From Aselliscus stoliczkanus (Eukaryota; Chordata; Mammalia; Chiroptera; Hipposideridae): DNA of 64,000 nucleotides. Positions within the stretch are counted from its first letter, which is position 1; the number at the start of each line of letters is the position of its first letter. The DNA lies in contig CM066730.1 of the NCBI GenBank assembly GCA_033961575.1, positions 135,497,523-135,561,522 on the forward strand. Direction: 5' to 3'. Shown in pieces: positions 50,101 to 64,000 of the stretch. The notes under the pieces are model-generated. The model worked only from the letters and a program-made list of their open reading frames with translations, searched no databases and was not told the origin of the DNA. Made by a program: the position numbers and the translations under genes.

Positions 50101-51228
50101 ATTGTCATCCTCTTCATCATTACTGACACTTAGAACCAGCTCATTTAAATATAATGATTCTAAGACTCCAAGGATGTTGTGTGTTGGTCCACTGTAAAAT
50201 GTCCTGTCTTTGAGGACCCTGTCCTGATTTCTTCCCCTACATCTCTCCTCCTTATGTTTCAATTTTTGTGATCTGAATTAGCAGAAGAAAAAGGATTTTT
50301 TCTATTAATGGAATATTTTAATGAATATACACTGTGTGTGTGTGTGTGTGTGTAATAATTCAGAGTAAGTCCATTTAGACTGGTACAGTGACCTATGTTA
50401 CAGATTTCTTTTGCAATAGCATGTAATTATGAATTTAATTCTTTTTCAATTAATTTATTTAATCTTAATTAAAATAATTACTGGGGCAGTTTAGTTACAG
50501 TAAATATATTTCACTATTATAGTTACAAGGCTTGCATTGTATATATACTCCTGTGAACTGACAAGAAAATATAAAAACCATGTCTTTATTTCCTTGGGAA
50601 AATACTTTTGCTGATTTGTGAGGTAATGGGAACTCAGTGGCTGTTGGAAAATTTAAAAAAAAAAAAATCTCTCTCGTCCCTCACCAAAGCCACCAATCCA
50701 TGATTAATAAGGATGAAAGAATGAAATAGCAGTACAAACACATTTTGTCTTTCACTCTGAGTATACCAGAGCAACCGTTGGCCAACACCGCTGGTCAAGT
50801 AGCTGCTAGTGGAATAAAATCTGGTGGCTCAGAACCTTTTCATGTTTTGTTAAAGATCAGTCATTTTTGTGCAGGAGATTTCCAATAAGATTTACTGTGC
50901 CAATTTAACATTTTGGAAAAGTAAATAATTACAGTTTCCTAGGTGGCCAAAGGTTACCTGATATCTGTGTATCTGTAACCAATGTAATAATTGGATTTCT
51001 TTTATTCCTCTGCTCAGAATTAGTTTCTGCAAAAGTTTATATGTATATATAAGTACACACCTACACACATTTACCTTAGTCACGTAATTACTGAGTAGAT
51101 AGAAGCAGAATATCCAATTCAAATTATATAAAAATATAAATATGCATATATGTATGTATATTAAATGCACACATACATGTATATGCATCCATCCATCTAG
51201 AGGAGACAATACATTGTGCGAAGTTGTT

Positions 51229-51336
51229 GTTTTTTTTGTTTTTTTTTAGGGCAGTGTCACTGGCCCTCATATGTGAGACCCGAACCGAGGCCACTGGCTT
51301 CCCAAACCAGCACTTAACCACTGCACCACTCGACTG
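51229..51336 (-). repeat. Short tRNA-derived SINE, 5' truncated
   Basis: Reverse-complement short form ending caccactcgactgg, lacking the last head bases. Duplication tgtgcgaagttgtt / tgtgcgaaattgtt. It lies about 185 nt upstream of the next exon. Confidence 0.9.
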
Positions 51337-51481
51337 GTGTGCGAAATTGTTTTATTAAGCTTTAGTAAAATTAAAAATTAGTACTGTTTGTTTTTAGGTC
51401 TTCTTGAAAAGCTTCAGTGGTATTGTCTTAGCAGAAACATTGTAATTCATAAATCGTAAACATTTACTTTCTTATTTTTGA

Positions 51482-53186
<1,705 letters not shown>

Positions 53187-53201
53187 AGTACTGGCTGGGA
53201 G
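53187..53201 (+). CDS. DOCK7: DOCK7 15-nt microexon (STGWE)
   Basis: Encodes STGWE (window residues 910-914) between attatacag and GAG|gtaggt. The residues match the human protein as I recall it (..IVHQSTGWERMFG..), and the exon stands isolated by 1.5 kb and 5.9 kb of intron, which is why ordinary ORF scanning misses it. It preserves phase 0 on both sides. It adds five residues between DHR-2 lobe A and lobe B. The pyrimidine tract and donor are strong. Inclusion is probably tissue-regulated (inference). Combined use with the full following exon would give STGWEDGKRMFG; the recalled human form STGWERMFG needs the inner acceptor at 59136. Confidence 0.92.
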
Positions 53202-54141
53202 GTAGGTAATGTTTTAGTTAGTTAAAGACACTAATAGATTGATTTGATCAGATTTCTTATGCCAATGCTTTGCCCACATGTGCTAGCTGTGGGCATTCTG
53301 TTGCTATCTGCTATCAACTGAATTCATTAACCAAAGAAATTTTGTTAAAATACTGTAAGCTATTTTTTAAAATTATTATTAAGAGGTTATAGGCAGTGCA
53401 TGGAAATCCACATGTTCCACTAATGAGATTCTTTGGTAAATGAGCCACTTTGTCATCACTTTAGTTTGTTTTTATCCTTTGAAGCATTTTCTTTCATCAA
53501 CATTTACACAAAGATTTCTTTTTTTAACCATATTGTTTCACCTCATTTTACAGAGGTCGATTTATGTGTTATTGCTCAGAGGTGTAAATAGAAAATACTA
53601 TATTTTGTCTGAACTAAGATGCTATCCCATTGGTTAATATGCCTTTAAGAAAGAAAAAAAATTTTTGTGTATTAAACCACAACAGCCTATATCAGTTGAA
53701 AGACGAATGCCAATTACAGAGATATTAAAATGTAGGCAAAAAAGAAATGTGCATCTTAGAATTGATGAAAGAATCTGTTAATTAGACCTTGAGTCACTTC
53801 ACCTAGAGTATAAGCACTACTGAGGAGAGTAATTAAATTCACTTTTGCCACTTAAATTTGGGGGGGAAGGATAAAGAGATTGAGAGAACTTGAAATTTAA
53901 TTTGACCTCATTCTGACTGTTTGATAACAAGTGTTTAATGAAGACTGTATGCTTCCTTTTATGTAGTAAGTAGTTAGTTAGCCTTATAGAAAGTTATATA
54001 TAAATCAAATAAAAACCTGAAAAATGCCAGGAAGAAATTGATTGCCATGTTTTTAAATTTTTCTATAAAGGAAAGAATTCTATAAAATGTGCCCTAATTT
54101 ATTTTGAGGTAAGGCAAGGTATTAATAAATCAGATGTATTT
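53202..54141. other. Intron downstream of the microexon, repeat-free stretch
   Basis: No recognisable repeat for about 940 nt. TGCATG, the RBFOX binding word, occurs at 53397-53402, about 196 nt downstream of the microexon donor, where such sites favour inclusion. Confidence 0.55.
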
Positions 54142-54296
54142 ATTTATTTATTTATTTATTTTTAGCTGAGCAATCCTGCCACCTGTTGGCAGCTCAGCTG
54201 CAGCTCAGCTCGGGCTGGGCATCGAACTGCTGTTGCTCAGAGCTCAGCTCGCATCCTTGAACGAGCTCTTAACCAACTGAGCCACTCAGCTGGCCC
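54142..54296 (-). repeat. Second-family tRNA-derived SINE
   Basis: Reverse complement of the 37104 type, with a (TTTA)n tail: agctgagcaatcctgccacc, tcgggctgggcatcgaactg, cttaaccaactgagccactc, agctggccc. Duplication aaatcagatgtattt / aaatcagatttattt at about 54127 and 54300. Confidence 0.9.
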
Positions 54297-54604
54297 TTTA
54301 AATCAGATTTATTTAAAGCTAGGTGTATTTGTAAAGTTTATCTGCTTTGCCTCTCACTTGGTAGTCAAGTTTACATTGAATAAACAGCTTAAGCTTTCTC
54401 TGTTTGGTTTTGCATTGCAATCCTTGTTTTGGGACCCAATTAGAAAACCTTAGGAACAAATATTACTACTGCATTGTCTTCCATTTCTGAATTGGTTCCT
54501 ATCTTTTGCTTTTGTACTTTTACATGCAACTTAATTCTCCAGATTAAATGTGTATGACCTTATTAATATATAATATAGAATCCCTCATTTCTGTAGCCCA
54601 ATTA

Positions 54605-54606
<2 letters not shown>

Positions 54607-54699
<93 letters not shown>
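54607..54699 (+). repeat. Composite (AT)n-(GA)n microsatellite
   Basis: About 24 uninterrupted AT units (54607-54654) abut about 22 GA units (54656-54699). Confidence 0.98.
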
Positions 54700-54702
<3 letters not shown>

Positions 54703-55669
54703 GCCATGGTTATCTATGAATGATAAAGTTCCTTATGGATTTCCTAACATGAAATGGAATTAGCTGAAAAGTAGGTATAAAAGAAGATATATTGAAACCT
54801 CTGAGCAGTTTATTACTAGTCTGCTTGATGCTAAATCGACCCCTGAAAGGTATGATTTTCACTGGTTATGACATTAATATCATTCTGTCATCATGTTTAT
54901 TGCATGGTAAAAGTCACACAGGCTTTATTTTCTTGTTTATATTCTTGTCACTACCTTTCACTGGACCTTAGCTATATAGCTTCTAAAATTGTTGCACGCT
55001 TGTTTTTTGCTTTTTCCTTGTAAAACTTTAATGGATGCTTGCATTTTAAAAAATGTGTTTGCTACCATTTGCTGCTTATTTGTTTTGAAATTTCCCTAAT
55101 TAAAATGCTTTCTGTTTTCTCTTCTCTCTTGCCCCTGGTTGCTGACCCTACTCCCTACTTTTACTATTGTCTATTGTGGTAAGTTCCTATCTTGTGAATA
55201 TTTTTCTTTTTGACTCAGAAAACTTCAGTAATTTCATTTTTTCTAGAAAAACTATGTTTCCTAGCTAATTTCCTAGTACTATTCTCAAAGAACTCTCACA
55301 ATACGGATAATTTATACGTTCTGTAGAAGAGTCTTTGAATTGATAACTCATTCTTTGACTTACAGGAAAAGCCCTCTGGGCTTATATATTAGCAGTGTGT
55401 TTCATTTTTCATTATGCTACTTGATTTGGTACAAATTATTTGAGTTGGCAAAGCTTTTTGGGGATGTATGTGTGGCTTTGTGTGTGTATGTAAAAGATAA
55501 CTAAAACCTGACACTTAGCAATTTGGTAAAGTTTATACCATGCAAAATAACAAATCATGAACGCTTCATGAATCATGGTGGCTGTTAATGTGCTGTGCCA
55601 GTTTTAGTACCTTAATAGCTATTAAGTGGTCACCTTTATTTTCTGTTTTCCCAAGTCCATTTTTTTAAA

Positions 55670-55935
55670 TAATAGGAAATAAAGTGTGCAGCAAGAACTT
55701 GGACTAAGGTGTCAAATACATTGGAATTTAACTCCTAGCTCCATCACAGTAAGGTCAACACAGTGTGACCATGGGCAACCTACTTTTCCTCAGCTCTAAA
55801 ACAAGGGGGAAATTAATGGTACGAAGGCTAGCTCAGAGTTGTGATAAGAACTGACGTAATGCATCTAAACTGGATAGCCAGTGTCTAGCACATACTAAGT
55901 ACTCAAAAAATATTGGAGATTACTATTTTTCTTGC
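55670..55935 (+). repeat. MIR SINE relic
   Basis: Sense MIR pattern: gaatttaactcctagctccatcacag, gtgaccatgggcaacctacttttcctcagctctaaaac, ttgtgataagaactgacgtaatgcat, agtgtctagcacatactaagtactcaa. Confidence 0.65.
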
Positions 55936-56679
55936 TACTATATTTATTATCATCATTACGATTACTTGAAATCACACAATTTGGTTAATAAAATCTAACA
56001 AGTGTTATGTTCCAAAATTGAGATCTATGACTAAATAAACTGATAATAGTATATGTGTTCTTCAAGAGGAATAGATCTAATAGAAGGGAAAGAAATTACC
56101 ACTGTGTGAAATACTAGTATGCCTATACGGAAATCAGCTAACTTGAAGGGAGCATAGTAGAAGACAGTTGGGTGAAGATAAAAGAAATTATCCTCTTTTA
56201 TATATTCTGGAAATATATAATTCACCCAATAGAATGTTTCTTATTAAATGAATATAAAAAGAACTAGAACAGGTTTAAGATATATTTGTCATAAGAGATT
56301 TCAGCCATTAGAGACATGAATAGATGAGGAGGTGGATTTCCTCGTCTGAGATATCATTTCATCACCCATAAGATTGTGGACTCAATAAGTAGAACTGCTA
56401 AGGAAGAATAAGTTGAAGTGTGGGAATAATGGGAAGTTCAAAGAGTTCATAACAGTAAAGGAAGGCAATGTTAGAAAAACATAGGCTAGATTATAAGAAG
56501 TGATTTTAAAAAAAAAATTCAAAGGAAAAACAACTATATCCTGTGGTCCAAACTCTGAAGAGGAAATAAAGATGAAGCAATGTTTTTCCTGAAGATGAAG
56601 CTATTTGATTATGCTTTCATGAACCTGATAGGGTTTGACACTAGAGAATTCAAGTTGAAAATGAATTTACTTAGACTCT

Positions 56680-57075
56680 TAACTTTCCTTCCTCTGCTAC
56701 TCCCTCCCCAACTTTAATACACACACATTCAGTTTCAGCTCCAGTAACTCCCATAGTTACCTCTTTGATCTTTTGGCCTCCATTTTCCCCCTTATTCTCT
56801 ACAGCCACACTGGCCACTGGCCACCTCCCTGTTCTCCAAACACACTAGGCAGGCTCCTGCCCTCAGAACTTTGCACTGGCTTGTTCCTCTGTCCGGAATG
56901 CACTTCCCCAGAGACCTACATGAATAACTCTCATACCTCCTTCACGTCTTTGCTCCGATGTCACCATGATAAGACCTCTCCTGACCACCCTCTCTGACTC
57001 TTGTTCACTGATTTATCACAAATATCTAGAACAGTTTGCTGACACATAGTAGGCATGCAAATATGTGAATGGATG
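56680..57075 (+). repeat. L2 LINE 3' end
   Basis: Landmarks in order: ctacagccacactggccactgg, tccaaacacactaggcaggctcctgccctcagaactttgcactggc, ctgtccggaatgcacttcccc, tccttcacgtctttgctccgatgtcacc, cctctcctgaccaccctct, ctgacacatagtaggca. The open frame at 56773-56997 is this fossil. Confidence 0.8.
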
Positions 57076-59126
57076 AGTATATAATTTCCCTGACATACAT
57101 TCTGTTTCATGACTTTGTATCTTCCTTTCTTTTCCCTTTATCTTTCTGTGCTGCAGTGTTCTTTCCTTTCCTCCCTCATCCACTGTTCATTCTTTGAGTT
57201 GTAGAACCCTGTCTGTGTCACCTCTTGTGACCTGGCTCCAACAGTATTAATATTTCTCTTTACCACTTTTTAATTATAGCACATAACCCTTTATATTGTA
57301 ATTATTTGAATACATTTTTTACTCCCAAGAAGCCAGATCTTCTTTTCCTATTACTGATGAATAATGGCTAACACATTAAAACCACTCAGTTTTCCTTGAG
57401 GAAGCAAATAAAGAGTTTTAAGTGGCTGTTCCATAGTTCAGTTTTAAGCTGCATTAATAAAATTCAAGTCCAGATCTAGGAAGGCAGTGAGCCTGCTGAT
57501 CAGATCAGATCAGCAGTATTATGTCTATTTCTGAGATACCACACTTTAAAAGTGGCATTATAAAACTAATAAAATGCAAATAGGATATTAATTAATGTCA
57601 TATGAAGACGATTGAGAAATGGAAAGTTTAGCTAAAGGAAACAGATCCTAATAGCTGTCTTTAAATATTCAAAAGGCTACAATATTGAAGTTTGGAATAG
57701 CGTTTCAATTTGGAAACCTCTGAGAGAAGTACAGCCAGAGTAACAATATTTTAATATTTGTGGTTTTAAAAAGAGGAATGTATATATCCATGTGTATATG
57801 ATATTTTTGAAAAATAAAAATCACAAATTATCAATTTTCTCAAATATCTTGTATTTTCCATGCTGCTTTCATTCCTTGATTATGTCAAAATTTGTTCTTG
57901 TTCCATTGCATATTGATGGTTTTAATCAGAATTTTGGTTGAATATATTTATTCTATCTTGAAAGATTTCCTTTGCTATAGCGATCACTTAATTTTTATAT
58001 CTTTTAACTTTTCAAATAAAATAGCTTGTGAAAAAAATTTAATTAGAAACCTCAACTTTAACTCCAAAGACATTTTAAAAAAGAACTACTTCTGGATATA
58101 AATGTGGGGATATTTTTAGTCACTGTACTTTTTTTTTATTGTTATTATAAAACTGCTAACTTAAGGATCAGAGTTTCCCATTTTGCTTAATTATCTGTGA
58201 CATTTGTGACTTATTTTATATGCCCTTTTGTTGTTTCAATAAGAACCCAATTTAGGAAAACTAAGTAGAAATATCTTTGTATCTAAATTAAAAGAATTGC
58301 ATAGAAAGCTTTCAACCATTTTATCCTTATTGAAGGAATTTGTTTTCAAATGTACCATGTAAGAGTGACTTATTGGAAACGAATGTGTGGTTAATGTATG
58401 CAGTGGGTGGCTTGGGGACTGGAGAAAACCAACTCTCTCCACTTTTTTTTTTTTTAATCGTTCATTCTTACATCTTTTTTCCCCTTTCTATTCCATTTTT
58501 AGTTACTCTTGCACATGTAAATATTTTTATTGGCACAGGGAGACTGATTGTAAATTTTTGCTTTAGTGCGTCTAGATAGTCTTGACATTTACTAATTGTC
58601 TACTCTATGCCAGGTGTTATATATACTTGCCTCATAACTTTTATGATCTCATTTAATAAATGTAAAGAGATTATATAAAGGCTAATGCTAATTAAAAATG
58701 TTAATGTTTTTAAATTTAACTTTATTTAGTATGCTCTAATTTCAGGACAGTTAAGACACAATTCATGTTATACCACCTGTCTTTCCTTGGAATAAGGAAA
58801 ATGACTGAATTTATTTCAAAAGGAAAAACAAATATCCTGGACTTAAGACATAGACCAATGTGAAGTAGTCACTTGGTACAAACCTTGAAAAACATATACC
58901 ACATATGATTTAGTCACTTGGTAAAGCCCAATTACATAATGTTGTTATTTTTTAGAAATAACGAAAAAAGAAAGATTATTACTTTGTTTTTACCTTCATT
59001 TGAGAAATAAAAAAATATTTTAATTTTGAATTAAAACTTTTTGCAATGTTTTACTAAAATAATTTAAACATAACGTGAACAACAAAAACACTTTGTATTA
59101 AAGTTTCTTTATTTTCCTAAACCTAG
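57076..59126. other. Intron, mostly unrecognised AT-rich sequence
   Basis: A MIR- or L2-like scrap may lie near 58590-58670 (ctactctatgccaggtgttatatatacttg). Nothing else is identifiable. Confidence 0.4.
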
Positions 59127-59309
<183 letters not shown>

Positions 59310-59390
59310 TAGACTTTCAATCCAGGTTTAATCATTTAATAAGCCAGATCCTGCCAAATAAATTACTCATTTAGAGTATAAGGATTTTTT

Positions 59391-59528
59391 TTTTTAACTG
59401 AGCCATGCTGCCACCTGTTGACAGCTGAGCAGCAGCTCAGCTCAGGCTGGGCATCGAACTGCTGTTGCTCAGAGCACAGCTCGCACTCTTGAGCGAGCTC
59501 TTAACCAACTGAGCCACTGGGCCGGCCC
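59391..59528 (-). repeat. Second-family tRNA-derived SINE
   Basis: Reverse complement of the 37104 type: actgagccatgctgccacct, aggctgggcatcgaactgct, ccaactgagccactgggccg, gccc. Approximate duplication taaggattttt / ttaagaattttt. Confidence 0.88.
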
Positions 59529-60029
59529 TTAAGAATTTTTGATATGTACAGTAATACTCTTTTGACTCTTTCAGATCTTTTATGGCAACAGTAAAATAAT
59601 ATTAACTATTTTTTTCAGGCACTATTTTCACACATATTTTAGAAAGCCGTACCCTTCAGAATTACTCCAGATTTATGGAGAAATATCTAGTATTATCACA
59701 TTTTGTAGAAAAAAATTCCTTTTTTAATTCCTGTAGAAAAAAGGAATTGAGTAGCACCTCGTGATGGAAGTAGAACTCCCCCAAAAATTTCTGACCCAGA
59801 ATTTAAAAGCCTGAAATCACACCTTCAAAACACTTCTTAGAATCCCTTAACCTTTAGTTACTCTTCCACATATAAATATTTTTATCGGTACAGGGCTACT
59901 AATTAAATTTTTGCTTTAGTGCTTTTGGATAGTCTTTTCACTATAAATGATTAATTTTTATATTTATGAAGCTAACCAATCTTTCCTGCTAAAGTTATCC
60001 TTTTCAACCTTTCTCTGTTCTTGTTACTC

Positions 60030-60190
60030 AAAATGTCGTGCAGGGACCAGAAATTGGCATCGCCTGGGAGATTGTTTCAAATGCAGAATCTCAGGCCCTT
60101 ATCCTAGACCTTCTTAATCAATCTCTGCATTTTTACAAGATCCCCAGGTGATTTATATTCACATGAAAGTCTGAGAAGCATCACTCTAGG
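60030..60190 (+). repeat. MER5-like hAT DNA transposon relic
   Basis: 'agaaattggcatcgcctggg', 'gttcaaatgcagaatctcagg'-like, 'gatccccaggtgatttatattcacatgaaagtctgagaagca': the MER5A arrangement. Confidence 0.65.
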
Positions 60191-61011
60191 CTTTTTTATA
60201 ATTCTCAGCTGATGTTAATTTCTTGAATGTTATATTCTTATTAGTGACTTTATTGGGCTCAACTTCTATAAATTGCCTTAAACTGTGACTTTTGGTTTTT
60301 CAAGAGGCTTGGTAAGTCTTGGAAAATATTGAGACAGGATTTCCCAAACTTAATTTAAAAAATTATCTTTTGGGGAAGAGTAGGGTTTCTCCTTTGAGGA
60401 TTCAGATTTAATTTTTCCTTTCAAATAGCTCAATTCATTGCCCATGCTGCTCCTCGGTGCCATATGGAAAAGTCACTACATGCTTGACTCCGGGTTGCCT
60501 TTTCAAAATCTAAATCAGTGTAATACTTCAACAGGTGAATGCTTTTCTTCGAAAATTCTGGAACATTACATTAAATTATTCATAAAAATGAATGCTTGCT
60601 CATTGACCCATATCTGCAAGACATCAGGCCACATCAAACTCAATAAAAGATCCTATACATCAAAGATACTGTGTTTATTTTGTTTCTGCACTCTGTTCCC
60701 TTTTTTTTTCTTGAGGACCTCTTATGGATTCCTGTATTTTTATTGAAGAAAATAGTTATTTTCTTCTATTTTATATTATTTAAAGTGAGTAGATGGGGAC
60801 AACATCAAATAAATATGGACTGAGACCATGCCAATTTGTACGCTAAATACAATTTTTGTGAACCTAAATAATTATTACTTTGTAATTGTTGGCATGATTG
60901 TACAAGAACTTACTAAATGGTCTAGTTTTGCTCAGGAGCCTCACTCAGAGGCCTTCTCTGTTTTCTGATACTGTTACCTTCATGTAAAAGATTCATTTTT
61001 CTTTATTATAG

Positions 61012-61107
<96 letters not shown>

Positions 61108-61180
61108 TGATTAGATTGTAATGACACAGAGGCATATCTTTGAGGCTCTGTGATTTTGTTGGAGAAAGACTGAATGATGA

Positions 61181-61787
<607 letters not shown>

Positions 61788-61931
61788 ATAATCTTAACAC
61801 CAATTGAAGTTGCTATTGAAGACATGCAGAAAAAGACACAGGAGCTGGCATTTGCAACACATCAGGATCCTGCAGATCCCAAAATGCTTCAGATGGTACT
61901 CCAGGGGTCTGTAGGCACAACAGTGAATCAG
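61788..61931 (+). CDS. DOCK7: DOCK7 exon (144 nt), DHR-2 lobe C with nucleotide-sensor loop
   Basis: Encodes window residues 1069-1116: [48 protein letters not shown]. The acceptor is ttcacccag and the donor CAG|gttagt. This is the last exon in the window. In DOCK GEFs a valine in the alpha-10 insert loop displaces Mg2+ and drives nucleotide release; by alignment with the DOCK9 GSVSVQVNAGP loop, the Val of TTVNQ (residue 1114) is the sensor. The GP that follows must come from the next exon beyond 64000. The catalytic loop is intact as far as visible. Confidence 0.97.
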
Positions 61932-62408
61932 GTTAGTGCTTTTCGCTAGTACTGTTTGAGTTATAAATGGAATTTGGAATGATTTTTTTATTATATTTTA
62001 CAAAGATCACAAGTAAGTGCCAAATCTAGTGAAAATGATATGTGTTAGAACTAGTTGCAAAAGATACCGAAAGTATAAATGAAGGTAAATTGAAAAACAA
62101 AAATTTTTAGTATAATCTCAATTGTTAGGGTTTTTACATGTGCCTTCTATAGTGCCTATGTTTTTCTACCTATCTGTTCTTAAACATTCTAGTAAGAAGG
62201 AATTGATTCACTTAAAATATTGTAGCTTTTCCTTTAAAAGCTTTTACTCAAAGAATGTGCTCCAAAAAGGAGGGTTCATTTTCAGAACTATGTATATGCA
62301 TGTGAACATGTGCTCTCTTAGATACTCCCTGATGTTATTTTCTCCAGATCTCCACAATGAGCTGTGAGGAGTAAATAGGTAATGTTGAATCATTTTGAAA
62401 ATTTTAAT

Positions 62409-63763
62409 AATGTGATCGAACAATACAGTGAATGTTTAAATTTAAAAAATATATTACAGGGATGGCCATGTGGCACATTGGTTAAGAACTGGCTTGGGAT
62501 GCCAGTGACCCTGGTTCGGATCCCACATATGAGGGCCAATGACACTGCCCTCTACAGCTAAAATGGTGAACAACAGCTCCACCTGGAGCTGGGCTGCTGT
62601 GAGTCCCCGGGGTGGCATAGCTGCAGCCCCTGCTGCAGTGGGCTGCCATAGGCTACAGTGAGTGGCCAGCAGCCAGCGTAAGTGGCTGGCAGCCAGTCTG
62701 AGCTGCCGAGAGCCACTGTGAGCGGCCGTCCAGAGACCATTGACCGATCTGCTTCACTATAGAAGAGCGCAATGACGATACCAACATGGGCCAGTTGAAG
62801 CAATGTCCTCCACAACTAGACTGAAGAACAAAAGGACAACAACTTGTCTGTTCCCCTTCCCCGGTTCCCCAACGCTGTTCCCCTCTCCCAATTCCCCAAT
62901 AAAATCTTTTAAAAAATAAATAAATAAATATTACAGTAAAAGACATATTGTCATTAATCCCACTTAAAATATTCCCCCTCGCTTTGAACACACTTACCCT
63001 GTCGTTTTTGCTGCTTTCTGAAGCAGTTCTGGAAGTCCTCTTTCATGAGTGTCTTTAGTTGCACTATCGTGGCTGCCTCCATGTCCTGAATCATTTTGCC
63101 TTGGGGGAAGAGCCAGAAGTTGCATGGTGCCAGATCCAGTGAATGAGGTGGATGAAGACACACCATAATGTTTTTATTTGACAGAAATTGCTGTATACCA
63201 GAAGTGATGTGTGACATGGAGCTTTGTCATGATGGAGGATGATTTATGGCACACTTTAAAACATACTTTCTCTCAATCATAACTCACACCCGACTGATTG
63301 CACCAAGCAAGTTGAAACTTGTCACACAATGTTACTAAGTCTTGATGTGTTGCTTCCCATATTGAAGACCCTGCCTTTCGATTGGATGGCACTCAGCAGC
63401 AGCATTCACCTTATTTTGTGATCACAATGGAAAAGCTCTATGTCACACATTGCTTCTGGTACAGTAATTTCTGTCAAATAAAAACTTTACAGTGTCTTCA
63501 TCCACCTTATTCACCGGATCTGGCACCGTGTGACTTCTGGCTCTTCCCAAAAGTCAAAATGATTCAGGACATGGAGACAGCTACGACAGTCCAACTAAAG
63601 ACATGAAAGAGAACTGGCAGAACTGCTTCAGGAAGTGGCAAGAACAATGAAATAACTGATCAAAGCGAGGGGGAGTATTTTTGCGGGGGATTAATGGCAA
63701 TGTGTCTTTTACAGAAATAAATGTTTTATTTAAACATTCACCATATTTTTTGATCACACCTCA
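62409..63763. mobile_element. Palindromic mariner element, copy 2
   Basis: Starts with a shortened terminus (tgtgatcgaacaatacagtg) and ends tgatcacacctca before TA. The right arm (about 63440-63763) encodes YSPDLAPCDFWLFPKVK in the sense direction. It then breaks down: an early stop after TVQLKT, and small deletions. The left arm (62409-62459 plus 62921-63220, split by a SINE) is the reverse complement of the right arm. The unpaired centre (63221-63439) matches that of copy 1, including the same joint near gtcacacaatgttactaag. It is non-coding and non-autonomous. Arm lengths are about 325-350 bp once the SINE is removed. Confidence 0.88.
62460..62920 (+). repeat. Long-form tRNA-derived SINE nested in mariner copy 2
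   Basis: Begins ggatggccatgtggcacatt, passes through acagctaaaatggtgaacaa and an internal tandem agccagc duplication, and ends cccaataaaatcttttaaaa. The atattacag duplication lies at 62451-62459 and about 62928-62936. The head is more diverged than in other copies. Confidence 0.9.
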
Positions 63764-64000
63764 TATATGTACACAAGATATTACTGTTGATTTGTCACAT
63801 GCAGATTAGAAGCCACCCCCATTATCTCCTTACTGACGATTAGGGAATATTCCAAGATAAGGGAAAATCCAGACAGGCTTCAGTTAAGATTTCACGTAAT
63901 ATGTCCTACCCTTCTTTTAGGCTAAAGGAACGAAGCCAAAAAATGCCCTACCAAAACTGAAGTAAACACTTTAAGACCTTACCCCCTAAAAATATACATG

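Larger units (their letters stand above)
61932..64000. other. Intron continuing past the window end
   Basis: Contains the second palindromic mariner (62409-63763) with a nested long SINE. 61932-62408 and 63764-64000 show no recognised element and no exon matching GPLEVAQVFLSEIP, the next DOCK7 residues. Confidence 0.75.

Overview
The window is a stretch of placental-mammal nuclear DNA lying wholly inside one large gene, DOCK7, read on the + strand. Twenty-five coding exons between 5161 and 61931 join, with every phase matching, into one uninterrupted frame of 1116 codons (3348 nt). The residues match what I recall of human DOCK7 almost word for word. Both ends of the gene lie outside: the N-terminal DHR-1 half is upstream of 5161, and the last part of the DHR-2 domain is downstream of 61931. 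No other protein-coding gene, tRNA, rRNA or CpG-island promoter is visible. In human, ANGPTL3 is nested antisense in a DOCK7 intron; it is not here.

Region by region. 1-5160 is intron with old LINE, Tigger, MIR and MER5-like relics. 5161-14077 holds seven exons (a 31-codon cassette-like exon, then the central helical region). 14078-21058 is a 7-kb intron with an L2 3' end and a palindromic mariner. 21059-22386 has two exons. 22387-29817 is a 7.4-kb intron built mostly of antisense LINE-1, into which a younger poly(A)-tailed insert landed. 29818-37893 has six exons, one with tandem splice donors. 37894-45263 is a 7.4-kb SINE-rich intron. 45264-51652 has five exons entering the DHR-2 domain. 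51653-59126 contains a 15-nt microexon in a repeat-poor setting. 59127-61931 has four DHR-2 exons ending just past the predicted nucleotide-sensor valine. 61932-64000 is intron with a second palindromic mariner.

The host is hard to name from sequence alone. The dominant repeats are tRNA-derived SINEs with a 'gggccggcc' head. They come in a short form (about 100 bp plus A-tail), a long form (about 420 bp, ending in ccccaataaaatcttt plus A) and a distinct second family. The long-form tail resembles SINEs I associate with yinpterochiropteran bats, and recently active mariner elements also fit a bat, but this is an inference of moderate to low confidence. MIR, L2, MER5 and Tigger relics are mammal-wide.

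The most unusual structures are: two mariner copies that are long palindromes made from two 3' halves, sharing the same central junction; a 15-nt microexon apparently coupled to a choice between two acceptors 9 nt apart; an in-frame 27-nt tandem donor; and a LINE-1 insert that looks like a 3' transduction.
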